Source: Aquibium microcysteis
Lineage (GTDB): Bacteria; Pseudomonadota; Alphaproteobacteria; Rhizobiales; Rhizobiaceae
Length of the DNA: 64,000 nt
Assembly (NCBI RefSeq): GCF_014495845.1
Contig: NZ_CP061080.1
Coordinates: 4,082,001-4,146,000 of the forward strand
Direction: 5' to 3'
Shown: positions 34,713 to 45,992 of the stretch, piece by piece
How the letters are laid out: every line of letters begins with the position of its first letter
How positions within the stretch are numbered: the stretch's first letter is position 1
Notes under the pieces: model-generated
The model's input: only the letters and a program-made list of their open reading frames with translations
Databases searched by the model: none
What the model was told of the DNA's origin: nothing
Made by a program: the position numbers and the translations under genes

Positions 34713-35729
34713 TCAGCGGTTGGCGCGGATGTAGTCGGCGAGTTCCTTCGCCTCGGCGCCCTTGCCCATCTCGTCCATCTTCTTGGCCCAGACGTCGAGC
34801 ATGTCCGGAACCTTGGCCTTCAGGGCGTCCGCTTCCTCGAAGGGGACGATCTCCATGCCCGCCTCCTTGAGCCCGTCCACGGCCTTGGCCTCGTCACCGG
34901 CGATCAGGTCGTTGCCGAAAGCCTCGGCGTCCGCCGCAACCTCCTCGAACAGCTTGCGCACGTCCTCCGGCCAGCCTTCCCACTTGGTCTTGGAGATGAA
35001 CAGCGTGTGGGCGCTGATCACGCCGAAGGAGAGGTCGGTGCCGTACTTCGCCACCTGGTCGATCTTGAAGGCCTTGACCGCGGAGTTGAACATGTAGGTG
35101 CAGTCCAGCGCACCCGACTGCATCGCCTGGATCATGTCGACCGGCGGGATGTTGACCGGGACGGCGCCGATCGCATCGAACATCACCGGCACGAAGGAGC
35201 CGTAGGACCGGATCTTGGTGTTCTCCAGGTCGGCCGTCGTCTTCAGCGGCTTGGTGCAGTAGACGCGGTAGTCGGGCAGGTAGCGATAGAGCAGCGGATG
35301 CAGGTTCGCCGCCGCGAGTTCGGCCTTGATGGTCTCGTTGGTGGTGAAGATGTCGGCGGTCAGCCGGTTCAGCTTCGGGCCGTCGGTGTAGGTGAACGGC
35401 AGGGCGTTGGTCACGGCCGTGAACGGCATGCGCGAGAACTGGTTGCCGGTGACGATCAGACCGAAGTCGACGGCGCCCGAGCCGACCAGATCCACCATCT
35501 CGGCCTCGCCGCCGAGCGTGTTGGCCCAGAAGTGCCGGATCTTGATCTTGCCGCCGCTGCGCTTCTCGATCTCGGAGGAGAAATAGGTGTCGATCTTCGA
35601 CGTGTTGACCACCTCCGGGATGTTGGAGGAGTAGCGGAGCGTCATCTCCGGATAGTCCTGTGCGAATCCGGCACTGGCGCCGAATGAGCAGAAAGCGACG
35701 ACGGGCGCCAAAAGGCGGGACATTTTCAT
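34713..35729 (-). CDS. TRAP transporter substrate-binding protein (DctP family)
   Basis: A 338-residue periplasmic receptor. It has a signal peptide (MKMSRLLAPVVAFCSFGASAGFA) and a mature start QDYPEMTLRYSSN. Family segments are FWANTLGGEAEMVDLVGSGAVDFGLIV and TKPLKTTADLENTKIRSYGSFVPVMFDAIGAVPV, where the buried Arg (KIRSY) normally pairs with a substrate carboxylate. GGGGAGGATTCCG precedes the ATG. The ligand is therefore probably a carboxylic acid. The gene is divergent from the MBL-fold hydrolase and shares its regulatory region. Confidence 0.93.
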   Translation of the reverse strand: MKMSRLLAPVVAFCSFGASAGFAQDYPEMTLRYSSNIPEVVNTSKIDTYFSSEIEKRSGGKIKIRHFWANTLGGEAEMVDLVGSGAVDFGLIVTGNQFSRMPFTAVTNALPFTYTDGPKLNRLTADIFTTNETIKAELAAANLHPLLYRYLPDYRVYCTKPLKTTADLENTKIRSYGSFVPVMFDAIGAVPVNIPPVDMIQAMQSGALDCTYMFNSAVKAFKIDQVAKYGTDLSFGVISAHTLFISKTKWEGWPEDVRKLFEEVAADAEAFGNDLIAGDEAKAVDGLKEAGMEIVPFEEADALKAKVPDMLDVWAKKMDEMGKGAEAKELADYIRANR

Positions 35730-35806
35730 CGGAATCCTCCCCGGATCATACTGCGCCGTGGCGCAGGGCTGATATCAAGATTGCGGCGTCCTGCCGCAAT
35801 GGCAGG

Positions 35807-35832
35807 CTGTCATACAACATGACGGTATGATA
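35807..35832. promoter_or_regulatory. Putative GntR/FCD operator, dctP/MBL divergent region
   Basis: CTGTCATACAA at 35807-35817 fits the GntR-family core NGTNNNACNA, followed by a partial inverted copy ATGACGGTATGATA (35819-35832). The same CTGTCATACAA occurs at 36690-36700. The site sits between the divergent dctP and MBL-fold genes and 36-60 bp before the latter. Confidence 0.55.
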
Positions 35833-35867
35833 AAGCAAGCAGGGTAGCAGGCGAGAGGGAGGAAACG

Positions 35868-36668
35868 GTGGAACCGACTTACGAGGTGCTGGCGCTCAGG
35901 TTCGCGCGCACCGCGCCCGACCGTCCGCGGCGCGAGAACTTCATGCCGGGCATGGACCTGCACGAGGGGCCCATGCCGCTGGACTATTACATCTGGGTGA
36001 TCCGCGGCCATGGACGCGTCGTCGTGGTCGACACCGGCTTCGGGCAGGAGGCCGCCGAGGAACGCGGCCGCGAACTCATCCACGCGCCCGCAGCCCTGCT
36101 GGCAAAAGCCGGGATCGACGCTGCGACCGTGAAGGACGTGGTGCTGACCCACCTCCACTACGACCACGCCGGATCGCTGAACGACTTTCCCGCCGCCACC
36201 TTTCACCTGCAGGACGAGGAGATGCGCTACGCGACCGGCCGGCCGATGTGCCATGCCTGCCTGCGGGCGCCCTTCAACCTGCGCGACGTGATCGATGCCG
36301 TGGCCCTTGTTCATGGCGGGCGGATGAAGTTCCACGACGGCGACGCGCAACTCTTCCCCGGCATCTCGCTGCACCGGGTCGGCGGCCACACCGGCGGCCT
36401 TCAGGTCGTCCGGGTGGCGACCGCGCGCGGGCCGCTGGTGCTGGCGTCCGACGCGTTCCACTTCTCCGAGAATCGCCGGCGCCGCGCGCCTTTCCCACTG
36501 GTCCATCATGTCGGCGAGATGCTGGACGGCTTCATCCGCTGCGAGGAACTGGCGGAGGGCCGGGAGGATCTGCTCGTCGCCGGCCACGACCCGGAGGTGC
36601 GCGAGCGCTGGCCGGAACTGATCCCCGGCTTCCCCGACATCGTCCGCCTCGACCTCGACCCTCGCTGA
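35868..36668 (+). CDS. MBL-fold metallohydrolase (lactonase-like)
   Basis: A 266-residue zinc hydrolase of the metallo-beta-lactamase fold, in the group annotated as N-acyl-homoserine-lactonase (AttM/AiiB-like). The zinc motif HLHYDHAG (HxHxDH) is intact; further ligands are the His in HRVGGHTGG, the Asp in LASDAFHF and a distal His in AGHDPE. It lacks a signal peptide. In a TRAP-transporter cluster it is more likely to open a catabolic lactone or thioester than to quench quorum signals. The start is unambiguous. Confidence 0.85.
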   Translation: MEPTYEVLALRFARTAPDRPRRENFMPGMDLHEGPMPLDYYIWVIRGHGRVVVVDTGFGQEAAEERGRELIHAPAALLAKAGIDAATVKDVVLTHLHYDHAGSLNDFPAATFHLQDEEMRYATGRPMCHACLRAPFNLRDVIDAVALVHGGRMKFHDGDAQLFPGISLHRVGGHTGGLQVVRVATARGPLVLASDAFHFSENRRRRAPFPLVHHVGEMLDGFIRCEELAEGREDLLVAGHDPEVRERWPELIPGFPDIVRLDLDPR

Positions 36669-36681
36669 AGCGCCTGTAGTG

Positions 36682-36710
36682 TTGACATACTGTCATACAA
36701 ACTGATATCG
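36682..36710 (+). promoter_or_regulatory. Promoter with overlapping GntR-type operator
   Basis: TTGACA (36682-36687) and ATATCG (36705-36710) are 17 bp apart, or GATATC 16 bp apart, a plausible sigma-70 promoter. CTGTCATACAA (36690-36700) lies within the spacer, and TTGACATAC just before it is identical to the motif at 40316 read on the other strand. Binding there would block RNA polymerase. Confidence 0.6.
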
Positions 36711-36737
36711 GCTAGGGCGATTTTTCGGGGAGGTCCC

Positions 36738-37922
36738 ATGCAGTTCGATCGGTCGGTAAGCGCGCGCGGGCAGGAGTTCCGCCTTCAGGGGACCTGCGAT
36801 CCCGCTTTCGCCAGGGTCGCCGAAGCCTTCGCGGAGAATTTTGCCGTCGAGGAAGAAATCGGCGCGGCGACCTGCCTCTATGTGGAGGGCCGCAAGGTGG
36901 TCGATCTGTGGGGCGGCTATCGCGATGCGGCTGCGTCCGAGCCCTGGCAGGACGACACGATCCTCTGCATGATGTCGGTGGCCAAGGGCATCGCCGGCAT
37001 GGCCTTCAACATCCTGATCGACCACGGCCTCGTCGATCCCGACGCGCCGGTGGCGCGCTACTGGCCGGAATTCGCGCAGAACGGCAAGGAAGGCGTGCTC
37101 GTCCGGCACGTCCTCGACCACACCGCCGGCCTGCCCGTCGTGCTCGAACCCCTGTGGAAGGGCGCCGTGTTCGATTGCGACGCCATCGTCGCGGCGCTGG
37201 AGAAGCAGGCGCCGCTGTGGGAGCCGGGCACCGTCGCCGCCTATCACATCCACACCCAGGGCAACCTTCTGGGCGAGATCGCACGCCGCGTCACCGGCAA
37301 GCGTTTCCCGCGCTTCATCGCCGACGAAATGACCGGCCCGCTCGGCGCGGACTACCAGTACGGCAACCTCTCGGATGCCGATCTCGCCCGCTGCGCCGCG
37401 CTGGTGCCGACCGTCGAGGGGACGCTGCTCGCCAAGCGCGATTCGGAGCCGGACACGCTGGTGGCGAAAGGCTTCACCCAGTTTCCCGACGAGCCGCTGC
37501 CGGTGACGCTGAACTCCACCGCCTGGCGCCGCGCCGAGATCACCAGCGCCTCCGGCCACGGCAATCCCCGCGCGGTCGCCCGCATCTACGGCGCCGTGGC
37601 GCGCGGCGGCGAACTCGACGGCGTGCGGCTGATGTCGAAGCAGACCCTCGAGGACATGCTCGTCGAGCAGCACAACCAATTCGAGCGCATGCAGCAGCGC
37701 CCCTACCACCAGGGCCGCGGCATCCTGCTCAACACGCCCGTCTCCGTCTGGATGGGTCCCAATCCCCGCGCCTTCGGGCACCACGGCTTCGGCGGCTCGA
37801 TCGGCATGGGCGATCCGGACGCGAAGATCGGATTCTCCTACGGCTGCAACAAGATGCACGCCCGCGGCGACAACGGCCCGCGCGCCCGCCGCATCATCGA
37901 AGCACTCTACGAGGCACTCTGA
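36738..37922 (+). CDS. Serine hydrolase, class C beta-lactamase/esterase family
   Basis: A 394-residue protein of the class C beta-lactamase-like (EstB-type) esterase family. The nucleophile motif SVAK is at S80-K83 (LCMMSVAKGIAG). The second catalytic element is in VAAYHIHTQGNLLGEIA. The third is GHHGFGGSIGMGD near the C-terminus, corresponding to the KTG-region HxG. No signal peptide is present, so it acts in the cytoplasm and is unlikely to be an antibiotic-resistance enzyme. It starts a plus-strand operon with two SDR genes (37925 and 38731) and is preceded by a regulated promoter. Confidence 0.87.
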   Translation: MQFDRSVSARGQEFRLQGTCDPAFARVAEAFAENFAVEEEIGAATCLYVEGRKVVDLWGGYRDAAASEPWQDDTILCMMSVAKGIAGMAFNILIDHGLVDPDAPVARYWPEFAQNGKEGVLVRHVLDHTAGLPVVLEPLWKGAVFDCDAIVAALEKQAPLWEPGTVAAYHIHTQGNLLGEIARRVTGKRFPRFIADEMTGPLGADYQYGNLSDADLARCAALVPTVEGTLLAKRDSEPDTLVAKGFTQFPDEPLPVTLNSTAWRRAEITSASGHGNPRAVARIYGAVARGGELDGVRLMSKQTLEDMLVEQHNQFERMQQRPYHQGRGILLNTPVSVWMGPNPRAFGHHGFGGSIGMGDPDAKIGFSYGCNKMHARGDNGPRARRIIEALYEAL

Positions 37923-37924
37923 CC

Positions 37925-38713
37925 ATGGCCGCATCCTCCCAGGAACGCGTCGCGGCCGTCACGGGCGGCGCAGGCGGCATCGGCGAAGCCTGCGTCGCCC
38001 GGCTGCGCGCCACCGGATGGCAGGTCGTCGTCCTCGACCGCAACATGGACCTCGCCCGCGAGGTCGCCGCCCGCCATGGCGCCGTCGCCCGCGAGATCGA
38101 CCTTGCCGACACGGCGAGCATCGACGAGGCGGCGCGCTGGGTCGAGCGCGAGGTCGGCCCCTGCTCGGCGCTGGCCGCCGTCGCCGCCCATCTCGAGAAC
38201 CCGCATATGCCCGAGAAGCAGGACGACGCGGAATGGGATGCCATCCTGCGCGTCAACCTGACGGGCACCTTCCGCACGCTCACCGCCTTCGGCGCCGGCA
38301 TGCTGGAGCGCCGCGCGGGCTCCGTCGTCACGGTCGGCTCCATCACCGCCTTCAATTCGAGCCCGCTGCAGGCCTATGGCCCGACCAAGGCGGCGATCAT
38401 CAACATGTCGCGCAACTTCGCCGTCGCCTGGGGCCGCCGCGGCGTCCGCGTCAACTGCGTCTGCCCCGGCCCCACCCGCACGCCCGCCGTGGAGGCGAGC
38501 TATGCCCGCGGCGAGCGCAACCCCGACACGATGATCCGCCAGACGGCGCTCGGCCGCCTCGTCAGGCCCGAGCAGGTGGCGAACGCGATCGCCTTCCTGC
38601 TGTCCGACGAGGCCGGCGCCATCACCGGCATCGAGCTTCCCGTCGATGCCGGGACGCTGGCGACGCAGCTCTGGAGCCTCTACGGCGGCGTGCCGGATCC
38701 GGTCGGACCCTGA
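37925..38713 (+). CDS. SDR family oxidoreductase
   Basis: A 262-residue short-chain dehydrogenase. TGGAGGIGEA is the cofactor loop (about residues 14-23), NLTGTF follows, and the catalytic set is SITAFNSSPLQAYGPTKAAI (Ser, Tyr, Lys in SITAFNSSPLQAYGPTK). VNCVCPGPTRTP and GIELPVDAG complete the fold. It starts two bases after the stop of the serine hydrolase and is 17 bp before the next SDR. Confidence 0.92.
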   Translation: MAASSQERVAAVTGGAGGIGEACVARLRATGWQVVVLDRNMDLAREVAARHGAVAREIDLADTASIDEAARWVEREVGPCSALAAVAAHLENPHMPEKQDDAEWDAILRVNLTGTFRTLTAFGAGMLERRAGSVVTVGSITAFNSSPLQAYGPTKAAIINMSRNFAVAWGRRGVRVNCVCPGPTRTPAVEASYARGERNPDTMIRQTALGRLVRPEQVANAIAFLLSDEAGAITGIELPVDAGTLATQLWSLYGGVPDPVGP

Positions 38714-38730
38714 CCCATAGGAGAAATGCC

Positions 38731-39486
38731 ATGTCGGAAGATCTCAACCGCCAGGTCGTGCTCGTCACCGGGGCCGGCCGCGGCATCGGCGCAGCCACGG
38801 CGCGCCTCCTGGCGGCGCGCGGCGCCGCCGTCGGCGTTCTCGACATCGACGGCGACCTCGCCCGCGCCACGGCCGACGGCATCGCCGCCGCGGGCGGCAA
38901 GGCGCTGGCGATCGTCGCCGATGCGTCCGACCGCCAGGCGGTGTTCGATGCGGCAGCCGCCCTCGCCGGCGCCCACGGCCCGCTGACCGGCATCGTCAAC
39001 GACGCCATCTTCATCCGCTACGGCCCGGTCGAGGAGATCGAGGAAACCGTCCTCGACCGCATGTTCGCGGTCGGCATCAAGGGCGCCTTCTGGGGCGTCC
39101 AGGCGCTGCTCGCCCACCGGGGCGACAACCCGGCCTCGGTGGTCAATCTCGCCTCGCCGGTCGCCGATCTCGGCACCGCCAACACCGCCTCCTACACCGC
39201 CGTGAAGGGCGCGATCGTGGCGCTGACGCGGCAGCTCGCCGTCGAACTCGGGCCGAAGGGCGTGCGTGTCAACGCCGTCGCCCCGGGCGCCGTGCCGACC
39301 CCGGGCGCCCGCGCCATCGTCGACGAAGCCGGCTATGCGAAGCGCCGCGCCCAGACGCCGCTCGGCCGGCTCGGCGAAGAGGACGAGATCGCGGCCGCCA
39401 TCGCCTTCCTGATCGGCCCCGACGCCAGCTTCGTCACCGGCGAGGTGCTTCACGCGGATGGCGGCATCACCGTCAAGTCGATGTAG
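38731..39486 (+). CDS. SDR family oxidoreductase
   Basis: A 251-residue classical SDR. TGAGRGIGAAT is the cofactor motif, SPVADLGTANTASYTAVKG carries Ser, Tyr and Lys, and VNAVAPGAVPTPG and GEVLHADGGITV are the C-terminal signatures. The usual NNAG is NDAI here (GIVNDAIFIRYG). The ATG at 38731 follows TAGGAG. It is the third gene of the plus-strand operon and converges with the GntR gene. With the neighbouring SDR it could catalyse two successive alcohol/ketone oxidations. Confidence 0.92.
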   Translation: MSEDLNRQVVLVTGAGRGIGAATARLLAARGAAVGVLDIDGDLARATADGIAAAGGKALAIVADASDRQAVFDAAAALAGAHGPLTGIVNDAIFIRYGPVEEIEETVLDRMFAVGIKGAFWGVQALLAHRGDNPASVVNLASPVADLGTANTASYTAVKGAIVALTRQLAVELGPKGVRVNAVAPGAVPTPGARAIVDEAGYAKRRAQTPLGRLGEEDEIAAAIAFLIGPDASFVTGEVLHADGGITVKSM

Positions 39487-39521
39487 GCGGAGTGATGGCC
39501 ATGATGCGCCCGCAGCGCGCG

Positions 39522-40217
39522 CTAGGACGTCTTGGCGCCGATCGTCCGGAGCGCCGCGGTGGCCGCCGCCTCGACATGCGCCACGCAGACCTGCCAGGCA
39601 CGCTCCTCGTCCCGCTTCTCGAGCGCGTCGAGGAACTCGCGAAGCTCGCGGATCGACTGCTGCGCCCGCGTGGCGCTCGACAGCGACACGACGCGCAGCT
39701 GCGAGACGCGGGTGTGGATGCGCCGGAGCATGTCGGCGGCGACCGGGTTGCCGGCGCCTTCCAGCAGGACGTCGTAGAAATGCGTCTTGGCCGCGATGAA
39801 GGCCTCGGACGAGAAGTTGTCGTAGACCTCCGCGAGCCGGTCGACGCTCGCCCGCAATTCGCGCATCTGCGCTTCGGTGGCATGGCGGGCGAACAGGCGC
39901 GCCGCCAGCCCTTCCAGCATCGCGCGCACCTCGTAGATCGACCGCGCCGTCTCCTCGGAGACGACGCTGACGCTCAGGCCCTTGTTCGGCTGCAGGGTAA
40001 TGAGCCCGTCGGCCTGGAGCTCGCGCAGGGCCTCGCGCAGCGACGTCCGCGACACGCCCATCATCTCGCAGAGCTCGCGCTCGATCAGGCGCGCGCCGGC
40101 CGGGAACTTTCCCGTCGCGATGGCCATCCGAAGCCGCTCCGCGACCTGCTCGCGCAGGCCCGGCAGGGTCTGCACCTTCATCGACAGGTCCTCGCCCGTG
40201 GTCTTCGTCAGTGCCAT
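39522..40217 (-). CDS. GntR-family regulator with FCD ligand domain
   Basis: A 231-residue DNA-binding repressor/activator. The winged helix (about residues 18-80: LREQVAERLRMAIATGKFPAGARLIERELCEMMGVSRTSLREALRELQADGLI) is followed by an FCD domain. That domain has the metal/carboxylate-binding helices (VYDNFSSEAFIAAKTHFYDVLLEGAGNP and VAHVEAAATAALR). FCD regulators usually sense organic acids. The gene lies at the end of the catabolic cluster, divergent from the CMD-like gene, with operator-like motifs at three cluster promoters. Confidence 0.93.
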   Translation of the reverse strand: MALTKTTGEDLSMKVQTLPGLREQVAERLRMAIATGKFPAGARLIERELCEMMGVSRTSLREALRELQADGLITLQPNKGLSVSVVSEETARSIYEVRAMLEGLAARLFARHATEAQMRELRASVDRLAEVYDNFSSEAFIAAKTHFYDVLLEGAGNPVAADMLRRIHTRVSQLRVVSLSSATRAQQSIRELREFLDALEKRDEERAWQVCVAHVEAAATAALRTIGAKTS

Positions 40218-40315
40218 TCGCGCGCTCCTCTCCGCGGTCCCGTCCCGTGTCCCCCGGTTCCGTCGCTTCCCTTGCGGTGAGGCGATGCGAATCCGGCTGT
40301 CGCCATATTGTATTT

Positions 40316-40326
40316 TTGTATGTCAA
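40316..40326. promoter_or_regulatory. Putative GntR/FCD operator between regulator and CMD gene
   Basis: TTGTATGTCAA is the reverse complement of TTGACATACAA, sharing TTGACATAC with the promoter at 36682 and CATACAA with the operators at 35807 and 36690. It lies 17 bp before the CMD-like start and 99 bp from the GntR start, a fitting site for autoregulation. Confidence 0.55.
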
Positions 40327-40343
40327 AGAACAAGAGGAACACC

Positions 40344-40745
40344 ATGACCAACCCGACGAAGACCATCGGCGACCTGTTCGAGGACGGGCTTGCCCTGCGC
40401 CGCCAGGTGCTCGGCCACGAATATGTCGACCGGTCGATCAGTTCCGCCAATGATTTCATGATGGCCTTCCAGCACATCACGACCGAATGGTGCTGGGGCT
40501 ACGCCTGGGGCCGCGACACGCTGGATCTCAAGACCCGCAGCATGCTCAATCTGGCCATGCTGACGGCTCTGAACCGTGCCGCCGAAATCAAGCTCCATGT
40601 CCGCGGTGCCGTCAACAACGGCGTCAGCGTCGAGGAGATCAAGGAAGTTCTCCTCCACGCCACGGTCTACTGCGGCATCCCCGCCGGTCTCGACGCCTTC
40701 AAGGCGGCGAACGAGGTGCTGACGGAGATGAAGGCCTTCGACTGA
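40344..40745 (+). CDS. Carboxymuconolactone decarboxylase family protein
   Basis: A 133-residue helical CMD-fold protein. The signature EIKEVLLHATVYCGIPAGLDAFKAANEVL includes the conserved His and Cys. RSMLNLAMLTALNRAAEIKLHVRGAVNNGVS is the preceding helical block. Members include true 4-carboxymuconolactone decarboxylases and AhpD-like proteins. The length fits the short PcaC-like type. GAGGAACACC before the ATG at 40344 favours this start over one at 40308. It is divergent from the GntR regulator and almost certainly controlled by it. Confidence 0.92.
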   Translation: MTNPTKTIGDLFEDGLALRRQVLGHEYVDRSISSANDFMMAFQHITTEWCWGYAWGRDTLDLKTRSMLNLAMLTALNRAAEIKLHVRGAVNNGVSVEEIKEVLLHATVYCGIPAGLDAFKAANEVLTEMKAFD

Positions 40746-40772
40746 TCGAGGCGCTCGCCCTCGTAGCTGCGG

Positions 40773-41492
40773 CTACCGGCATTGGCGGCGGGGTCCGCCG
40801 CCATAAGGCTGGTAGGAGTTGTCGGACGGCCGATACGAACGATAGCGGTCGAAGCAGGACTGGATGTGCCGCGACGAAAGGTAGCCCCGGCGCTGCACGG
40901 AAGGCTGCGCCTGCGCATAGCTGCGCCTTGCGACGGGAACCTCTGCGGTCGCGCCGGAATAGGGCGACACGCAGGCGCGGCTGCCACCGCTGTAGGGCGT
41001 GTAGCTGTTGTCCTCGACGCGGTAGGACCGGTAACGGTCCAGACACCACCGGACATGAGCCATGCTCATCGCCGGAGCACGCAGCTGCGGCGCGTCGTCG
41101 TCGAAGCCGTCTGCCGGATCGTCATCGCTGCCGATGGAGGCGGTTCGCGTCTCGTCGACGGATCGCGGATCCCCGGCCTCTCCGGCGGACCATGTCTTCC
41201 CGAGGGACACCGCTTCGGCGGACATGCCCCCGGCACCCTCCTCGTCCGCCTCGTCGGCCGCCGCGGCGCTGGCCACCAACGTCCCGGAACCCGACCGCGC
41301 AGGCAGCCGCTCGAGGTTCTGGTCTTCGGCGACCTTGACCGGCTCGAGCGTCCACAGACCGCGCTCGTCCCGGTTCGGCTTCCACACGGGTGTCGGATCC
41401 GCACTCAAGAACGCCATGGCCGTGACGAAGCCGCTGCCATAGAGGCCGAGCGTCGCGACGACACCGCTCAGGATCACCAGCACGATCTTCAT
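40773..41492 (-). CDS. BA14K-type protein with duplicated motif
   Basis: A 239-residue membrane-anchored or exported protein. An N-terminal hydrophobic segment (MKIVLVILSGVVATLGLYGSGFVTAMAFL) is followed by an acidic low-complexity region. Two copies of the BA14K motif follow: HVRWCLDRYRSYRVEDNSYTPYSGG and HIQSCFDRYRSYRPSDNSYQPYGGG. Most relatives have one copy at the C-terminus. The family is an immunoreactive, lectin-like protein group in Brucella and rhizobia. Cysteines in each copy could form disulfides. GAGGAGGGACAGGAC precedes the ATG at 41492. Confidence 0.85.
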   Translation of the reverse strand: MKIVLVILSGVVATLGLYGSGFVTAMAFLSADPTPVWKPNRDERGLWTLEPVKVAEDQNLERLPARSGSGTLVASAAAADEADEEGAGGMSAEAVSLGKTWSAGEAGDPRSVDETRTASIGSDDDPADGFDDDAPQLRAPAMSMAHVRWCLDRYRSYRVEDNSYTPYSGGSRACVSPYSGATAEVPVARRSYAQAQPSVQRRGYLSSRHIQSCFDRYRSYRPSDNSYQPYGGGPRRQCR

Positions 41493-41619
41493 GTCCTGTC
41501 CCTCCTCGACATGCATTAAGCAATGCCCGCGTCGGCGAGGGGTTCCCGGACTGGCGTTCGAAAAGCGGCGCCGCGATGCCGCGGCCTCGGCAGCGTCTCG
41601 CCGGACCGCTGCCGCCGGC

Positions 41620-42543
41620 CTAGCTCTGGATTGTCGACAGCGCGTCGAACACGGCCTGCGGATCACGCCGCAGGCCGTGCACCGTATGGTGCTGCAGCGC
41701 GGCGGTGACGTCGGCCGGCTCGCCGACCAGACGCCCATGCGGGATGGGCCTGCCGAAGGTGATCGTGAAGCCGAACTTCTTCTTGTTGAGGAGTTCGTGG
41801 AAGACCGTCATGTCGCGAAGCTCGGTCGAGTGCTTGGCGAGAAAGTAGAACAGGCCGGAGTTGCGGGCTGTGATGCGGGCGGGCACGATCGGCACCTCGT
41901 ATCGCCGCGCCAGGGCAACCGCCGAGGTCTGCCAGGGACGCTCCGTCAGGGTTCCCTCGTTCCAGTAGGCGATGCGGCCGGACGGGAAGAGCACCACGGC
42001 CTTGCCGTCGGAGAAGGCCCGGGCGGTCATCGCGAGCGTATCGCGGCTCTTGGCATGCGATTTCTCGCCCGCACGCCATTCCACGGGGATGATCAGGTCG
42101 CGGAACCCGGGTGCCACGCGCAGCGCGTCGCGATTGGCGAAGATCGCCATGTCGGCCCGGTGGTGCTTCAGCGCATCGAACACGGCGATGCCGTCGGCAA
42201 TGCCGGTGGGGTGGTTCGGAGCCAGGATGAAGCTTCCCTGCGCGGGGAGATTTTCGATGCCCGAGAGCGCCATGTCCAGCGAGAGAAGGTCGCTCAGATA
42301 TTGCATCGCCTCGACGCCGGGAAGTCCCGCGATGGCATCCGCCATCCGAACCGCCTCATGGTAATTGAAGATGCGGAACAGGAACGGCCGCATCAGCGGC
42401 CAGAGCGGGTGCCGGGAAAGCTTCAGCGAGCGCTCGTGGATGAGCTGGTCCACGATGTGCCGGTCGGCGGCGCGTGCATCGTCATGAAGGGCACGGCTGC
42501 CGAGCAACCTGGCGATCGATGACGGCGACGTTTGCAGAGTCAT
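41620..42543 (-). CDS. PlsC-family glycerolipid acyltransferase
   Basis: A 307-residue acyltransferase of the 1-acyl-glycerol-3-phosphate acyltransferase superfamily. The catalytic block is FILAPNHPTGIADGIAVFDAL. The usual HxxxxD is extended by one residue here (H-PTGIA-D), a form seen in a subgroup of hemolysin-like acyltransferases. VVLFPSGRIAYWNEG is the second conserved motif and VPIVPARI the third. It is probably peripheral to the inner membrane, since no long helix is seen. The ATG at 42543 follows CGGAGGGGATGTC. The acyl donor and acceptor are unknown. Confidence 0.85.
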   Translation of the reverse strand: MTLQTSPSSIARLLGSRALHDDARAADRHIVDQLIHERSLKLSRHPLWPLMRPFLFRIFNYHEAVRMADAIAGLPGVEAMQYLSDLLSLDMALSGIENLPAQGSFILAPNHPTGIADGIAVFDALKHHRADMAIFANRDALRVAPGFRDLIIPVEWRAGEKSHAKSRDTLAMTARAFSDGKAVVLFPSGRIAYWNEGTLTERPWQTSAVALARRYEVPIVPARITARNSGLFYFLAKHSTELRDMTVFHELLNKKKFGFTITFGRPIPHGRLVGEPADVTAALQHHTVHGLRRDPQAVFDALSTIQS

Positions 42544-42650
42544 GTGACATCCCCTCCGGTCGCGTCCTGTCTTGACCATATCTGTGACGCAAGAATGACG
42601 ACGGCCGATTCAACGCCTCGAAAGCGAAGCCGTTCCGCCGCTCAGTCCGC

Positions 42651-43230
42651 TCACAGCCGGGCGAGGTCCTGCATCACGGCGAGTTGAAGGAAGGCTGCAA
42701 GCTCGCGCGCGGCGCGATTCTCGGCATCGCGTTCCGCCCGCGATTCGGCGAAGAGCTGCACCGGCCGGTCGAACGTGGCGGTCGCGCTGCGCGTGCCGCT
42801 GGCCACGACCGCGGTCGTGACCGGATCGACGAGTCTGTAGGTTGCCGTGAGCCGGACTGCTCCGGCGGAGGGCTCGGTCTCGTTGCGCTTGCGCTGCACC
42901 GTCGCGGTCTCGGTCGTCCGCTGCAGGACCTCCAGTTCCATCACGTAGCGCGGCGATTCAGGCTGCCCTGCCCCGCCGTTGAAGCCGAAGATCAGGTGAT
43001 TGCGCACCTCCTGGGCAGGGCGCTGCGCGATCTCCCGCCCTGCGGCCGTGCGGGACGCCGCCTCCTTGACGGCGATGGACGCGACGCGGGCCGAGGGTTC
43101 CCCCGGCGCGATGGAAGCGGTGGCGCTGCCGTACAGAGGCTGCACGGTGCAGCCCGAGACGGCCAGCATCAGCGCCCCTGCCAGGGCCGCCGCCGCCCTT
43201 CTGAACGCGCATGAACTCGACACGACCGTA

Positions 43231-43244
<14 letters not shown>
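42651..43244 (-). CDS. lptE: LPS-assembly lipoprotein LptE
   Basis: A 197-residue outer-membrane lipoprotein that plugs the LptD barrel for lipopolysaccharide insertion. The lipobox LAVSGC (Cys at about 31) follows a hydrophobic signal. The mature part starts TVQPLYGS, then [23 protein letters not shown] and an amphipathic [23 protein letters not shown] tail. Sequence conservation in LptE is low, so the position after leuS is part of the argument; this order is standard in alphaproteobacteria. Its start overlaps the leuS stop by 14 bp. Confidence 0.9.
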
Positions 43245-45858
<2,614 letters not shown>

Positions 45859-45992
45859 GGCCGTGAATTCGCTCGATAAGGTGCGCAAATCTTTGGGCGG
45901 ACCTTCACCACGGATCGCCCACGGAATCAACAAGAGACAGCCGGTCAGCGGAGCATTCGGCTTTGGACGCCAGGCCACGAACGAACCGGAGC

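Noticed and set aside
35868..36668. Quorum-quenching lactonase
   Set aside because: The fold and HxHxDH motif fit, but the catabolic context and shared operator favour a metabolic lactone or thioester hydrolase. Function is left open.
36738..37922. Antibiotic-resistance beta-lactamase
   Set aside because: It has the SxxK fold of class C enzymes but no signal peptide and sits in a catabolic operon. Esterase-type function is far more likely.
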